Assembly (NCBI RefSeq): GCF_018252635.1
Contig: NZ_JAGTXM010000004.1
Span: 310,001-374,000 of the forward strand
Direction of reading: 5' to 3'
DNA: 64,000 nucleotides
Source: Citrobacter amalonaticus
Lineage (GTDB): Bacteria; Pseudomonadota; Gammaproteobacteria; Enterobacterales; Enterobacteriaceae
A model generated the notes under the pieces. The model was not told the DNA's origin. It worked only from the letters and a program-made list of their open reading frames with translations, and ran no database searches. Position numbers and translations under genes: made by a program. Positions 41,618 through 49,206 of the stretch are shown here, one piece after another. How positions within the stretch are numbered: the first letter of the stretch is position 1; every line of letters starts with the position of its first letter.

Positions 41618-42133
41618 TTAGAGCAGCAGATAACCTTCATGACGCAATAACCACTCTTTTCGTTGCACGCCACCGGCATAACCGGTCATCGTGCCGTTGC
41701 GTCCGATGACGCGATGACAGGGCACCACAATGCTGATCGGATTCGAACCGTTCGCCGCGCCAACCGCTCGTGCCGCGCCTGGGCGTCCCAGTTGCTCAGC
41801 CAACTGACCGTAGTGCATCACCTGACCACAAGGAATGGTTCGCAATGTTTGCCAGACTTCCCGCTGAAAAGGGGTGCCGCCGGTGGCGGTCGGCAGCGCA
41901 TCGATCGCGCTCAGATTACCGGCAAAATAATCGGCAAGTTTGTCGCACAGACCGCCTGGATTGGTCGCACTGATGCGGGTATAACCTTCTGCGCGGTAAT
42001 GAATATCCAGCAGTTGCACCATGCGTTCGCTGTACTGTTCCCACTCGATAGCGCGAAGCCTGAACTGCTCGTCGCACATTACCCAAAGTGGACCCAGCGG
42101 GGTCATCATTTTCTCTTCCAGTAGTGCCAGCAT
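41618..42133 (-). CDS. ogt: Methylated-DNA-protein-cysteine methyltransferase Ogt
   Basis: 171 residues from ATG 42133 ([19 protein letters not shown]), as in E. coli Ogt; the upstream in-frame ATG at 42151 is not used. The active-site motif PCHRVIG holds the alkyl-accepting cysteine, preceded by the DNA-binding helix [11 protein letters not shown]. It removes O6-alkylguanine and O4-alkylthymine in a suicide reaction and is constitutive. It follows fnr as in E. coli. Confidence 0.97.
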   Translation of the reverse strand: MLALLEEKMMTPLGPLWVMCDEQFRLRAIEWEQYSERMVQLLDIHYRAEGYTRISATNPGGLCDKLADYFAGNLSAIDALPTATGGTPFQREVWQTLRTIPCGQVMHYGQLAEQLGRPGAARAVGAANGSNPISIVVPCHRVIGRNGTMTGYAGGVQRKEWLLRHEGYLLL

Positions 42134-42216
42134 CGGTTGCCTCGTTGGCATGCAGTCGGTGGGGGCGTCAACGTATCATGGTCACTGCCAGCAGTGCTAT
42201 ACCCCTGATTTGGGAT

Positions 42217-42309
42217 AAAAAAATAGAGCCTGTCGACATCCGCCAGACTCTACAGTACACACAGCAGTTTATCCTTCATCTATGCCCGTTATTTTTCCTG
42301 GTGGCGGGT
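42217..42309 (-). ncRNA. mcaS: Small RNA McaS
   Basis: About 93 nt. From ACTGCTGTGTGTACTGTAGA through the terminator stem GAGTCTGGCGG...GACAGGCTC and the final seven Us it matches E. coli McaS. The 5' part differs in sequence but keeps a CCCG/CGGG hairpin in the same place, and TATAAG sits at the right distance for a -10 box. McaS is an Hfq-dependent sRNA that represses csgD and activates flhD and pgaA, and also binds CsrA. In E. coli it lies between abgR and smrA; here the abg genes are gone but the sRNA remains. Confidence 0.9.
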
Positions 42310-42353
42310 AATGTCTTATAGCAAGAACCGTTTAACTATGCCAGCAAACTGGA

Positions 42354-42367
42354 GTGATTGATTTCAC
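42354..42367. promoter_or_regulatory. Candidate CRP site for mcaS
   Basis: GTGATTGATTTCAC keeps the palindromic CRP core GTGA-N6-TCAC exactly. It is centred about 51 bases upstream of the predicted mcaS start. E. coli mcaS is CRP-dependent. The spacing is not one of the classical -41.5 or -61.5 positions. Confidence 0.55.
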
Positions 42368-42412
42368 GAAAATCTAAGTTAAATCAAGCGGATTAAACGA
42401 CACTACGGCACT

Positions 42413-42431
42413 GTTTTACTCAGAGTAAAAC
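42413..42431. repeat. Perfect palindrome upstream of smrA
   Basis: GTTTTACTCAGAGTAAAAC has 9-base arms around one base. It lies about 128 bases before the smrA ATG. It could be an operator for a dimeric regulator or a weak hairpin; nothing identifies it. Confidence 0.45.
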
Positions 42432-42558
42432 CAGCGCGAATCAGTACAGCAAATGTATGTGACAAGTGGATGTTTACTGGAAACATCTGTAAATCGTTGT
42501 CGCCCTTCAGGGGGACGGCTATGATAGTGGCTGTCTTTAAAGCGCGGGAGGACGCAGC

Positions 42559-43122
42559 ATGAACCCTGACGACAAATCATTATTTCTTGACGCCATGGAG
42601 GATGTTCAGCCGCTGAAACGTTGCACTGACGTACACTGGCAGCCCGTGCGCAATACGCGTCCCCCGCAGCGTATTGATACCCTCCAGCTTGATAATTTTC
42701 TCACCACCGGTTTTCTGGAGATCGTTCCGCTGGCGCAACCGCTGGAGTTTCGCCGCGAGGGGTTGCAGCAGGGCGTGCTCGATAAGCTGCGTTTGGGAAA
42801 ATACAGCCAGCAGGCGAGCCTCAATCTGTTACGACAGCCGGTGGAAGCCTGCCGTCAACACCTGTTTAGTTTTCTTCTCCAGTCGTTAGAGGATGGACTG
42901 CGCAACGTGCTGATCATTCACGGTAAAGGGCGAGACGATAACTCACATGCCAACATCGTGCGCAGCTATCTGGCACGCTGGTTGACCGAGTTCGACGACG
43001 TTCAGGCCTACTGCACGGCGCTGCCGCATCATGGTGGTAGCGGGGCGTGCTACGTGGCACTGCGCAAGACCGCACAGGCGAAGCTGGAAAACTGGGAACG
43101 TCACGCCAAGCGCAGCCGTTAA
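42559..43122 (+). CDS. smrA: Smr-domain nuclease SmrA
   Basis: 187 residues. The Smr (small MutS-related) domain is in the C-terminal half, with LRNVLIIHGKGRDDNSHANIVRSYL and ALPHHGGSGACYVALRK, carrying the HGxG and GGxGA motifs. E. coli SmrA has DNA nicking activity in vitro. GGGAGGACGCAGC precedes the ATG. Its stop overlaps the end of the convergent pcaR gene by 4 bases, marking the edge of the inserted pca cluster. Confidence 0.94.
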   Translation: MNPDDKSLFLDAMEDVQPLKRCTDVHWQPVRNTRPPQRIDTLQLDNFLTTGFLEIVPLAQPLEFRREGLQQGVLDKLRLGKYSQQASLNLLRQPVEACRQHLFSFLLQSLEDGLRNVLIIHGKGRDDNSHANIVRSYLARWLTEFDDVQAYCTALPHHGGSGACYVALRKTAQAKLENWERHAKRSR

Positions 43123-43925
43123 TGCAGTAAAAGCGACAGCTCCTGTGCCGCTTTCTGCAGCTCGGGTAGCACGCGGCTGCGTAACTCGTCCGCCGTCACC
43201 TGTCCGGCATGTACGCCCACGTTAAGCGCCGCCTGAACCTGACCCTGGCTGTTTATCAGCGGCACGGCAATGGACCGCAGCCCCATCTCCAGTTCCTGGT
43301 CGTTAAGCGCATAACCCTGTTGCCGCACTTTCTTCAGTTCGGCGCGCAGGGCGGGGACGGAATCCACGGTCTGCGAAGTGTAGCGGATCATGGTGATACG
43401 CCCGAGCATGTCGTTCAGTTTGTCCTCAGAAAGATGGCTAAGCAAAACGCGTCCCATTGAGGTAGACCACGCCGGCAGTCGACTGCCGATGTCCAGATCG
43501 ATGGTCATAATGCGTGAACTGGAGGCGCGGGCGATATACAAAATATCGTCACCGTCGAGGGTGGCGATGGAACAGGACTCATTAAGCATTTCGCTCAGAT
43601 GTTTTAGCACCGGTTGCGTGGCGCGGGCCAGCGGCGTAGAGGCCAGATAGGCATGCCCCAGCGCCAGAATTCGCGGGCGCAGCTCGAAATTTTTCCCATC
43701 TTCGGCATAGACAAAACCCAGTTTTCCCAGCGTATACAGACAGCGTCTGACCGCCGCACGCGGGATCCCGGTTTTCTGGCTAATCTGCGAGATCGACATA
43801 ACCCGTCGTTGCGGCGTAAACGCCTGAATCACCTCCAGCCCGCGCGCCAGTGACGCCATGTAGTTTGGATCGCCCTTGAACGGATCGGTTTCATTGTTCA
43901 GACGGTCATCAGGATGTTTTTCCAC
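43119..43925 (-). CDS. pcaR: IclR-family regulator of the pca operon (PcaR/PcaU type)
   Basis: 268 residues from GTG 43925, chosen because GAGAGG lies 6 bases ahead; a GTG at 43949 would add 8 residues but has no clear ribosome site. The IclR winged helix is at about residues 24-80 (SLARGLEVIQAFTPQRRVMSISQISQKTGIPRAAVRRCLYTL), and the effector domain follows. PcaR/PcaU proteins activate pca genes with beta-ketoadipate. It is divergent from pcaI, with a four-copy repeat in the gap. The effector is inferred from the family. Confidence 0.88.
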   Translation of the reverse strand: MEKHPDDRLNNETDPFKGDPNYMASLARGLEVIQAFTPQRRVMSISQISQKTGIPRAAVRRCLYTLGKLGFVYAEDGKNFELRPRILALGHAYLASTPLARATQPVLKHLSEMLNESCSIATLDGDDILYIARASSSRIMTIDLDIGSRLPAWSTSMGRVLLSHLSEDKLNDMLGRITMIRYTSQTVDSVPALRAELKKVRQQGYALNDQELEMGLRSIAVPLINSQGQVQAALNVGVHAGQVTADELRSRVLPELQKAAQELSLLLH

Positions 43926-43980
43926 TGTTTTCCTCTCGTTGTTCGCCACGGATCACATTCTTCGTACAAACATAAACGAT

Positions 43981-44014
43981 GTTCGATTATCGCACCATAT
44001 TTCGATTATCGCCC
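43981..44014. promoter_or_regulatory. PcaR-type operator pair 1
   Basis: GTTCGATTATCGCAC at 43981-43995 and TTTCGATTATCGCCC at 44000-44014 are two 15-base repeats spaced 19 bases start to start. The first closely resembles the PcaR site of Pseudomonas putida as I remember it. The pair is on the pcaR side of the divergent region. Confidence 0.7.
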
Positions 44015-44045
44015 TTGAATGACTTCGTTAAGTGGGTCACATTTT

Positions 44046-44079
44046 GTGCGAACAACGCAAAAACGTGCGAAATCCGCAC
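44046..44079. promoter_or_regulatory. PcaR-type operator pair 2
   Basis: GTGCGAACAACGCAA at 44046-44060 and GTGCGAAATCCGCAC at 44065-44079 again sit 19 bases apart. The second is a perfect GTGCG-N5-CGCAC palindrome. They end 16 bases before the pcaI ATG. Sequence agreement with pair 1 is partial (CGA and CGC cores). Confidence 0.55.
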
Positions 44080-44095
44080 CACAAGGAGCGAGCTG

Positions 44096-44785
44096 ATGAT
44101 TGATAAAAGTGTGCCTTCGTTGGAGGAGGCCATTGCCGGGATCCCGGACGGTGCCACCATCATGATTGGTGGCTTTGGTACTGCGGGGCAGCCCACCACG
44201 TTGATCGATGCGCTCATCGCGCAGGGCGCTCGCGACCTTACCATCATCAATAACAATGCGGGCAACGGAGAAGTCGGTCTGGCGGCGCTGTTGAAGGCCA
44301 GACGCGTACGTAAAATGATCTGCTCTTTTCCACGTCAGGTGGATTCACAGATTTTCGACGCCCTGTACCGTCGTGGCGAGGTTGAACTGGAGCTGGTACC
44401 CCAGGGGAATCTGGCGGCGCGCATTCAGGCTGCCGGGGCGGGCCTGGGGGCCATCTATACGCCAACGGGCTACGGTACGCCGCTGGCTGAAGGCAAAGAA
44501 ACCCGCCACATCGACGGGAAGAACTATGTGCTCGAATACCCGATTAACGCCGATTTTGCCCTGATAAAGGCGCATCAGGCCGATCGCTGGGGGAATCTGG
44601 TATACCGCAAAGCGGCGCGTAACTTTGGCCCGATCATGGCAACCGCCGCGCAAACCACGGTGGTGGAGGTGAATCAGATTGTGCCTCTTGGCGAGCTTGA
44701 TCCCGAGCACGTCATCACGCCGGGGATTTTTGTCCAGCGCGTGTTTTCTCTGGAAAACCTCACCCACGCAGCGCTGCGCGCCTAA
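44096..44785 (+). CDS. pcaI: 3-oxoadipate CoA-transferase subunit A
   Basis: 229 residues from ATG 44096 (MIDKSVPSLEEAIAGIPDG) with AAGGAG upstream; the longer ORF from 43979 runs through the operators. Family I CoA-transferase alpha subunit: glycine-rich GATIMIGGFGTAGQPTTLID near residue 19. With PcaJ it moves CoA from succinyl-CoA to 3-oxoadipate. First gene of pcaIJFBDC. Confidence 0.95.
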   Translation: MIDKSVPSLEEAIAGIPDGATIMIGGFGTAGQPTTLIDALIAQGARDLTIINNNAGNGEVGLAALLKARRVRKMICSFPRQVDSQIFDALYRRGEVELELVPQGNLAARIQAAGAGLGAIYTPTGYGTPLAEGKETRHIDGKNYVLEYPINADFALIKAHQADRWGNLVYRKAARNFGPIMATAAQTTVVEVNQIVPLGELDPEHVITPGIFVQRVFSLENLTHAALRA

Positions 44786-44792
44786 GGAGTAA

Positions 44793-45452
44793 ATGATGAA
44801 GACATTATCCCGTGACGAAATGGCCAGACGCGTGGCGCAGGATATCCCGGAAGGGGCATACGTCAATCTGGGGATCGGTTTGCCAACCCGCATCGCCAAC
44901 TACCTGCCAGCGGAAAAAGAGATTTTCCTGCACAGTGAAAATGGCCTGCTCGGAATGGGGCCAAAACCGGCGGAAGGGGAAGAAGATCCGGAGCTGATTA
45001 ATGCCGGGAAAGAGTACGTCACGCTGTTGCAGGGCGGTTGCTATTTCCATCATGGCGACTCCTTCGCCATGATGCGCGGCGGGCATCTGGATATCTGCGT
45101 GCTGGGAGCGTATCAGGTCTCAGCCTCCGGGGATCTCGCCAACTGGAGCACCGGCGCGCCGGATGCGATTCCCGCCGTGGGTGGAGCGATGGATCTGGCG
45201 ATCGGCGCGCGTCAGGTATTTGTGATGATGGATCATCTGACCCGCGACGGTGAGTGCAAATTGGTTGAACACTGTACCTATCCCTTAACCGGCATGGGCT
45301 GCGTTAGCCGCATTTATACCGATCTGGCGGTGATTGACATTACTGACACGGGACCGGTTGTGCGGGAAATCTTCAACGGTCTGTCTTTTGAGGAACTGCA
45401 ACGTTTGACGCCGGTGACGCTGAGCTGTGAATCGCTGGCGCAAAGCGCATAA
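44793..45452 (+). CDS. pcaJ: 3-oxoadipate CoA-transferase subunit B
   Basis: 219 residues (218 if the second ATG at 44796 is used). Family I CoA-transferase beta subunit, with the catalytic glutamate in FLHSENGLLGMGP near residue 49 and the GGAMDLAIGA glycine loop. AAGGAG precedes it, 7 bases after pcaI. Confidence 0.95.
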   Translation: MMKTLSRDEMARRVAQDIPEGAYVNLGIGLPTRIANYLPAEKEIFLHSENGLLGMGPKPAEGEEDPELINAGKEYVTLLQGGCYFHHGDSFAMMRGGHLDICVLGAYQVSASGDLANWSTGAPDAIPAVGGAMDLAIGARQVFVMMDHLTRDGECKLVEHCTYPLTGMGCVSRIYTDLAVIDITDTGPVVREIFNGLSFEELQRLTPVTLSCESLAQSA

Positions 45453-45458
45453 GGAACT

Positions 45459-46664
45459 ATGATGAATCAGGCATTTATCTGTGATGCCGTGCGGACACCG
45501 TTTGGTCGATTCGGTGGCACGCTGGCGAACGTCCGGGCCGACGATCTGGCCGCTATTCCGCTGAAAGCGCTGCTTGAACGTAATCAGGGTCTTGATCCGG
45601 CATTGATCGACGACGTGATTTACGGCTGTGCGAATCAGGCGGGAGAAGATAACCGCAACGTGGCGCGGATGGCGCTGCTGCTGGCCGGGTTGCCGGAAAG
45701 CGTGCCGGGCAGTACGGTAAACCGACTGTGTGGTTCCAGCCTCGATGCCATTGGTATCGCCGCGAGAGCGATTAAAAGTGGCGAAACGCAGCTAATGATC
45801 GCCGGCGGCGTGGAGAGCATGTCGCGCGCGCCGTTTGTGATGGGCAAGGCGGAAAACGCCTTCAGCCGAAACATGAAAATCGAAGACACCACAATCGGCT
45901 GGCGCTTTATCAACGCGCAAATGAAAGCACGCTATGGCGTGGATTCTATGCCGGAAACGGCGGAAAACGTGGCGCAAGAGTTTGGCATATCGCGCGCTGA
46001 CCAGGATGCGTTTGCACTGCGCAGCCAGTTACGAACCGCGGCTGCTCAGGAGCAGGGACTGTTCACGCAAGAATTGATTCCAGTGACAGTGTCACAAAAA
46101 AGAGGCGAGCCGTTCATTTTTGGCGAAGATGAACATCCGCGTGCAACGTCGCTGGAGGCGCTCGCCAGGCTGAAGGGCGTCGTTCGTCCTGACGGAACGG
46201 TGTCGGCGGGCAATGCGTCTGGCGTTAACGACGGCGCCTGTGCGCTACTTATCGCCAGCGAGCAGGCGATGGCGCAACAGAGCCTGCAACCGCTGGCGCG
46301 GATTGTCGGCGTGGCAACGGCTGGCGTTGCCCCGCGAATTATGGGCTTTGGCCCGGCACCCGCGGTTCGTAAAGTACTGGCGCAGACAGGATTAACGCTT
46401 AACCAGATGGATATCATTGAGCTTAACGAAGCGTTTGCCGCGCAGGCGCTGGCGGTGATGCGTGATTTAGGGTTACCCGACGATGCCGCTCAGGTCAACC
46501 CTAACGGCGGTGCGATTGCCCTCGGCCACCCGTTGGGGGCATCGGGCGGGCGCCTGGCGATGACTGCCGCTTACCAGTTGCAGCGTACCGGCGGACGTTA
46601 TGCGCTCTGTACCATGTGCATTGGCGTCGGTCAGGGTATCGCATTGATTATTGAACGTGCGTAA
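45459..46664 (+). CDS. pcaF: 3-oxoadipyl-CoA thiolase
   Basis: 401 residues. Thiolase fold with the nucleophilic cysteine in NRLCGSSLDAIG near residue 90, catalytic histidine in ALGHPLGASGGR and second cysteine in CTMCIGVGQG. It cleaves 3-oxoadipyl-CoA to succinyl-CoA and acetyl-CoA, the last step of the beta-ketoadipate pathway. Starts 6 bases past pcaJ; AAGGAAC precedes the ATG. Confidence 0.95.
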   Translation: MMNQAFICDAVRTPFGRFGGTLANVRADDLAAIPLKALLERNQGLDPALIDDVIYGCANQAGEDNRNVARMALLLAGLPESVPGSTVNRLCGSSLDAIGIAARAIKSGETQLMIAGGVESMSRAPFVMGKAENAFSRNMKIEDTTIGWRFINAQMKARYGVDSMPETAENVAQEFGISRADQDAFALRSQLRTAAAQEQGLFTQELIPVTVSQKRGEPFIFGEDEHPRATSLEALARLKGVVRPDGTVSAGNASGVNDGACALLIASEQAMAQQSLQPLARIVGVATAGVAPRIMGFGPAPAVRKVLAQTGLTLNQMDIIELNEAFAAQALAVMRDLGLPDDAAQVNPNGGAIALGHPLGASGGRLAMTAAYQLQRTGGRYALCTMCIGVGQGIALIIERA

Positions 46665-46673
46665 GGAGCAGCA

Positions 46674-48038
46674 ATGAGCTTGCTAACCCCGTTGATGCGC
46701 GGAACGGCGCTCACGGCAGAATTTTCAGACATACAGCTTCTTCAGGGGATGCTCGATTTTGAGGCCGCGCTTGTCCGCGCGCAGGCCGCCTGTGGCGTGA
46801 TACCCGCAACGGCTGTCGGGCCTGTCACTCTGGCCTGTCGCGCACAGGAGTTTGATCGGCAGGCGCTGGCTGAATCGGCACGGGCGGCAGGCAATCTGGC
46901 CATTCCGCTGGTGAAACACTTAACCGCGCGGGTGAAGGAGGCGGATCCCGACGCAGCGCGGTACGTACACTGGGGCGCAACCAGCCAGGATGTGATCGAT
47001 ACCGGGCTGGTCCTGCAACTGCGTGCGGCGCTCAATAACACGCAACGTGCGTTGAGCAAATTAACAGAAGCCTTTGCTCAGCAGGCTCAGCGTTATCAGC
47101 ATACCGTCATGCCGGGACGCACCTGGATGCAGCAGGCGTTGCCAGTAACCTGGGGACTGAAACTGGCCGGTACGCTTGATGCGCTGATGCGCTGGCAGGA
47201 GCGCCTGCAACCGCTCCTGTTACGCGTACTGGTGTTGCAGTTTGGCGGCGCGGCGGGAACGCTGGCGTCACTCGGGCAGAATGCTTTACCGGTGGCAGAG
47301 CGACTCGCGCAAGAACTGGCGCTGACGTTGCCGGATACGCCCTGGCATACCCAACGCGATCGACTGCTGGAAGTGGGGGCATGGTACGCCGGTGTTGGCG
47401 GTACTCTCGGCAAGTTTGCTCAGGACTTCGCGCTGCTGATGCAGACTGAAGTGGCGGAAGTGAGCGAATCCGTTGTCGCGGGTCGGGGCGGATCGTCGGC
47501 AATGCCGCACAAGCGAAATCCGGTGAGCTGCGCGGCGATCCTCACTGCCATGCAGAAAACGCCAGGACTGATGGCTACGCTCTACAGCAGTCAGTTACAG
47601 CAGCATGAACGTGCTCTCGGTGGCTGGCAGGCGGAATGGGAAGTCCTGCCGGAGATTATTATGCTGGTCGGGCATGCAATTGAGGAAACGCAACAGCTCG
47701 TCCTGAATATGCAGGTCTTCCCGCAAACGATGCGTGACAACCTGGATATCACTCATGGGCTGATGATGGCAGAAGCGGTCACGGTGGCATTGGCGGCGTT
47801 TATCGGCAAACAAGATGCCCATCATCTGATCGAAAGGTTGTGCCATCGCGCAGTGGAAAAGGGCGATTCCCTGCATTCGGTTCTCGTTGAGGAGCCGCAG
47901 GTGATGGCCCATCTAAATGAATCTGAGCTGGCAGCGTTACTGGACCCAGGTACGGCAACGGGCTGCGCGGCGCAATTTGTGCAACGCGTGCTGGCACGTT
48001 ATGAGGAACAACTGCATGGAACTGAATTACCAGATTGA
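46674..48038 (+). CDS. pcaB: 3-carboxy-cis,cis-muconate cycloisomerase
   Basis: 454 residues, fumarase/aspartase superfamily. The signature loop GRGGSSAMPHKRNPVSCA is near residue 268, and VHWGATSQDVIDTG is the first conserved block. It cyclises 3-carboxymuconate, the ring-cleavage product of protocatechuate, to 4-carboxymuconolactone. AAGGAGC precedes the ATG. It overlaps pcaD by 23 bases. Confidence 0.94.
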   Translation: MSLLTPLMRGTALTAEFSDIQLLQGMLDFEAALVRAQAACGVIPATAVGPVTLACRAQEFDRQALAESARAAGNLAIPLVKHLTARVKEADPDAARYVHWGATSQDVIDTGLVLQLRAALNNTQRALSKLTEAFAQQAQRYQHTVMPGRTWMQQALPVTWGLKLAGTLDALMRWQERLQPLLLRVLVLQFGGAAGTLASLGQNALPVAERLAQELALTLPDTPWHTQRDRLLEVGAWYAGVGGTLGKFAQDFALLMQTEVAEVSESVVAGRGGSSAMPHKRNPVSCAAILTAMQKTPGLMATLYSSQLQQHERALGGWQAEWEVLPEIIMLVGHAIEETQQLVLNMQVFPQTMRDNLDITHGLMMAEAVTVALAAFIGKQDAHHLIERLCHRAVEKGDSLHSVLVEEPQVMAHLNESELAALLDPGTATGCAAQFVQRVLARYEEQLHGTELPD

Positions 48039-48780
48039 GGGGCCGGACGACGCGCCAGTGGTGGTGCTCTCTAATTCGCTGGGCACGACGCTTGCGATGT
48101 GGGCGCCACAGCTTGCGGCGCTAAGCACGCAGTATCGGGTGCTGCGTTATGACACCCACGGGCACGGCGCCACGCGCAAAACGGGACCTACCGATCTCGC
48201 CCGGCTGGGGCAGGATGTGATTGCGTTGCTCGATCGCCTGGATATTCCGGCAGCGCACTTTTGCGGGATCTCGATGGGGGGACTCACAGGGCTCTGGCTG
48301 GCCTGTCATCAGGCGCAACGACTGCTGAGCGTAACGGTGATAAATAGCGCCGCACGTATAGGCGATGAGGCGAGCTGGCGAGCGCGTGCGCAAAGCGTTC
48401 GTCAGAATGGGCTGCGCGACATTGCTGCCAGCGCTCCCGAACGCTGGTTCACCCCCGCTTTTCGTCAGTCGTCACCGCAAACGGTCACTGCATTGTGTGA
48501 ACAACTCGCCGGGTCGTCAGCCGAAGGCTATGCCGACTGCTGTGAGGCGCTGGCAACGGCCGATTTGCGCGAGCAGATTGCTGGGATTACACGGCCGGTG
48601 CTGCTGATCGCCGGAGAACATGACCCCGTCACCACCGTGGACGATGCTCGGCTTATGCACCAGCGTATTGCCGGTTCCATACTGGCCGTTGTGAAGGCGT
48701 CTCATTTATCCACTATTGAAGCGCCGGGAGAAGTGAACACGGCGTTGTTATCGTTTCTGGGAGGGCAACATGCAGGATGA
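48016..48780 (+). CDS. pcaD: 3-oxoadipate enol-lactonase
   Basis: 254 residues from ATG 48016 (MELNYQIEGPDDAPVVVLSNSLG); AGGA lies within the end of pcaB. Alpha/beta hydrolase: nucleophile Ser in CGISMGGLTG, acid in LIAGEHDPVTT and His in KASHLSTIEAP. It hydrolyses the enol-lactone to 3-oxoadipate. It is separate from pcaC, not fused as in some actinobacteria. It overlaps pcaC by 11 bases. Confidence 0.94.
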   Translation: MELNYQIEGPDDAPVVVLSNSLGTTLAMWAPQLAALSTQYRVLRYDTHGHGATRKTGPTDLARLGQDVIALLDRLDIPAAHFCGISMGGLTGLWLACHQAQRLLSVTVINSAARIGDEASWRARAQSVRQNGLRDIAASAPERWFTPAFRQSSPQTVTALCEQLAGSSAEGYADCCEALATADLREQIAGITRPVLLIAGEHDPVTTVDDARLMHQRIAGSILAVVKASHLSTIEAPGEVNTALLSFLGGQHAG

Positions 48781-49159
48781 AGAACGCTATCAACAGGGAA
48801 TGGCAGTGCGCAGAGGGGTCCTGGGTAATGCGCATGTTGACAGGACGGTGCAAAATCTGACGCCACTGAACGAAGAATTTCAGCACTTTATTACTCGTTT
48901 TGCCTGGGGGGATATCTGGAGCCGCCCCGGACTGGATCGCCATACGCGCAGTATGATAACCATTGCGATGCTGATTGCATTGAACCGCGAGGCGGAGTTA
49001 AAAATGCATCTCAATGCTGCCTTCAACAACGGCGTAACGCGTGAGGAGCTGAAAGAGCTAATTATGCATTCGGCACTTTACTGTGGCCTGCCTGCCGCCA
49101 ATGCGACGATGCATCTGGCGCAGCAAATTTTTGACCAGCGTGACGCCGACGGGAAGTAA
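48770..49159 (+). CDS. pcaC: 4-carboxymuconolactone decarboxylase
   Basis: 129 residues, AhpD/CMD family helical fold (RRGVLGNAHVDRTVQNLTPLNEEFQHFITRFAWGDIW, then TREELKELIMHSALYCGLPAA). It decarboxylates 4-carboxymuconolactone to the enol-lactone used by PcaD. Last gene of the operon. A weak hairpin (CCCCGGCGA with TCGTCGGGG) follows at about 49169-49195, without a U-tract. Confidence 0.94.
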   Translation: MQDEERYQQGMAVRRGVLGNAHVDRTVQNLTPLNEEFQHFITRFAWGDIWSRPGLDRHTRSMITIAMLIALNREAELKMHLNAAFNNGVTREELKELIMHSALYCGLPAANATMHLAQQIFDQRDADGK

Positions 49160-49206
49160 ATCAGGACTCCCCGGCGATGGTGAGTGTCGTCGGGGTGCTT
49201 CGTCTT

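Noticed and set aside
49160-49206. Strong terminator after pcaC
   Set aside because: The hairpin lacks a U-tract and has a mismatch or wobble pair; mentioned only within the pcaC entry.
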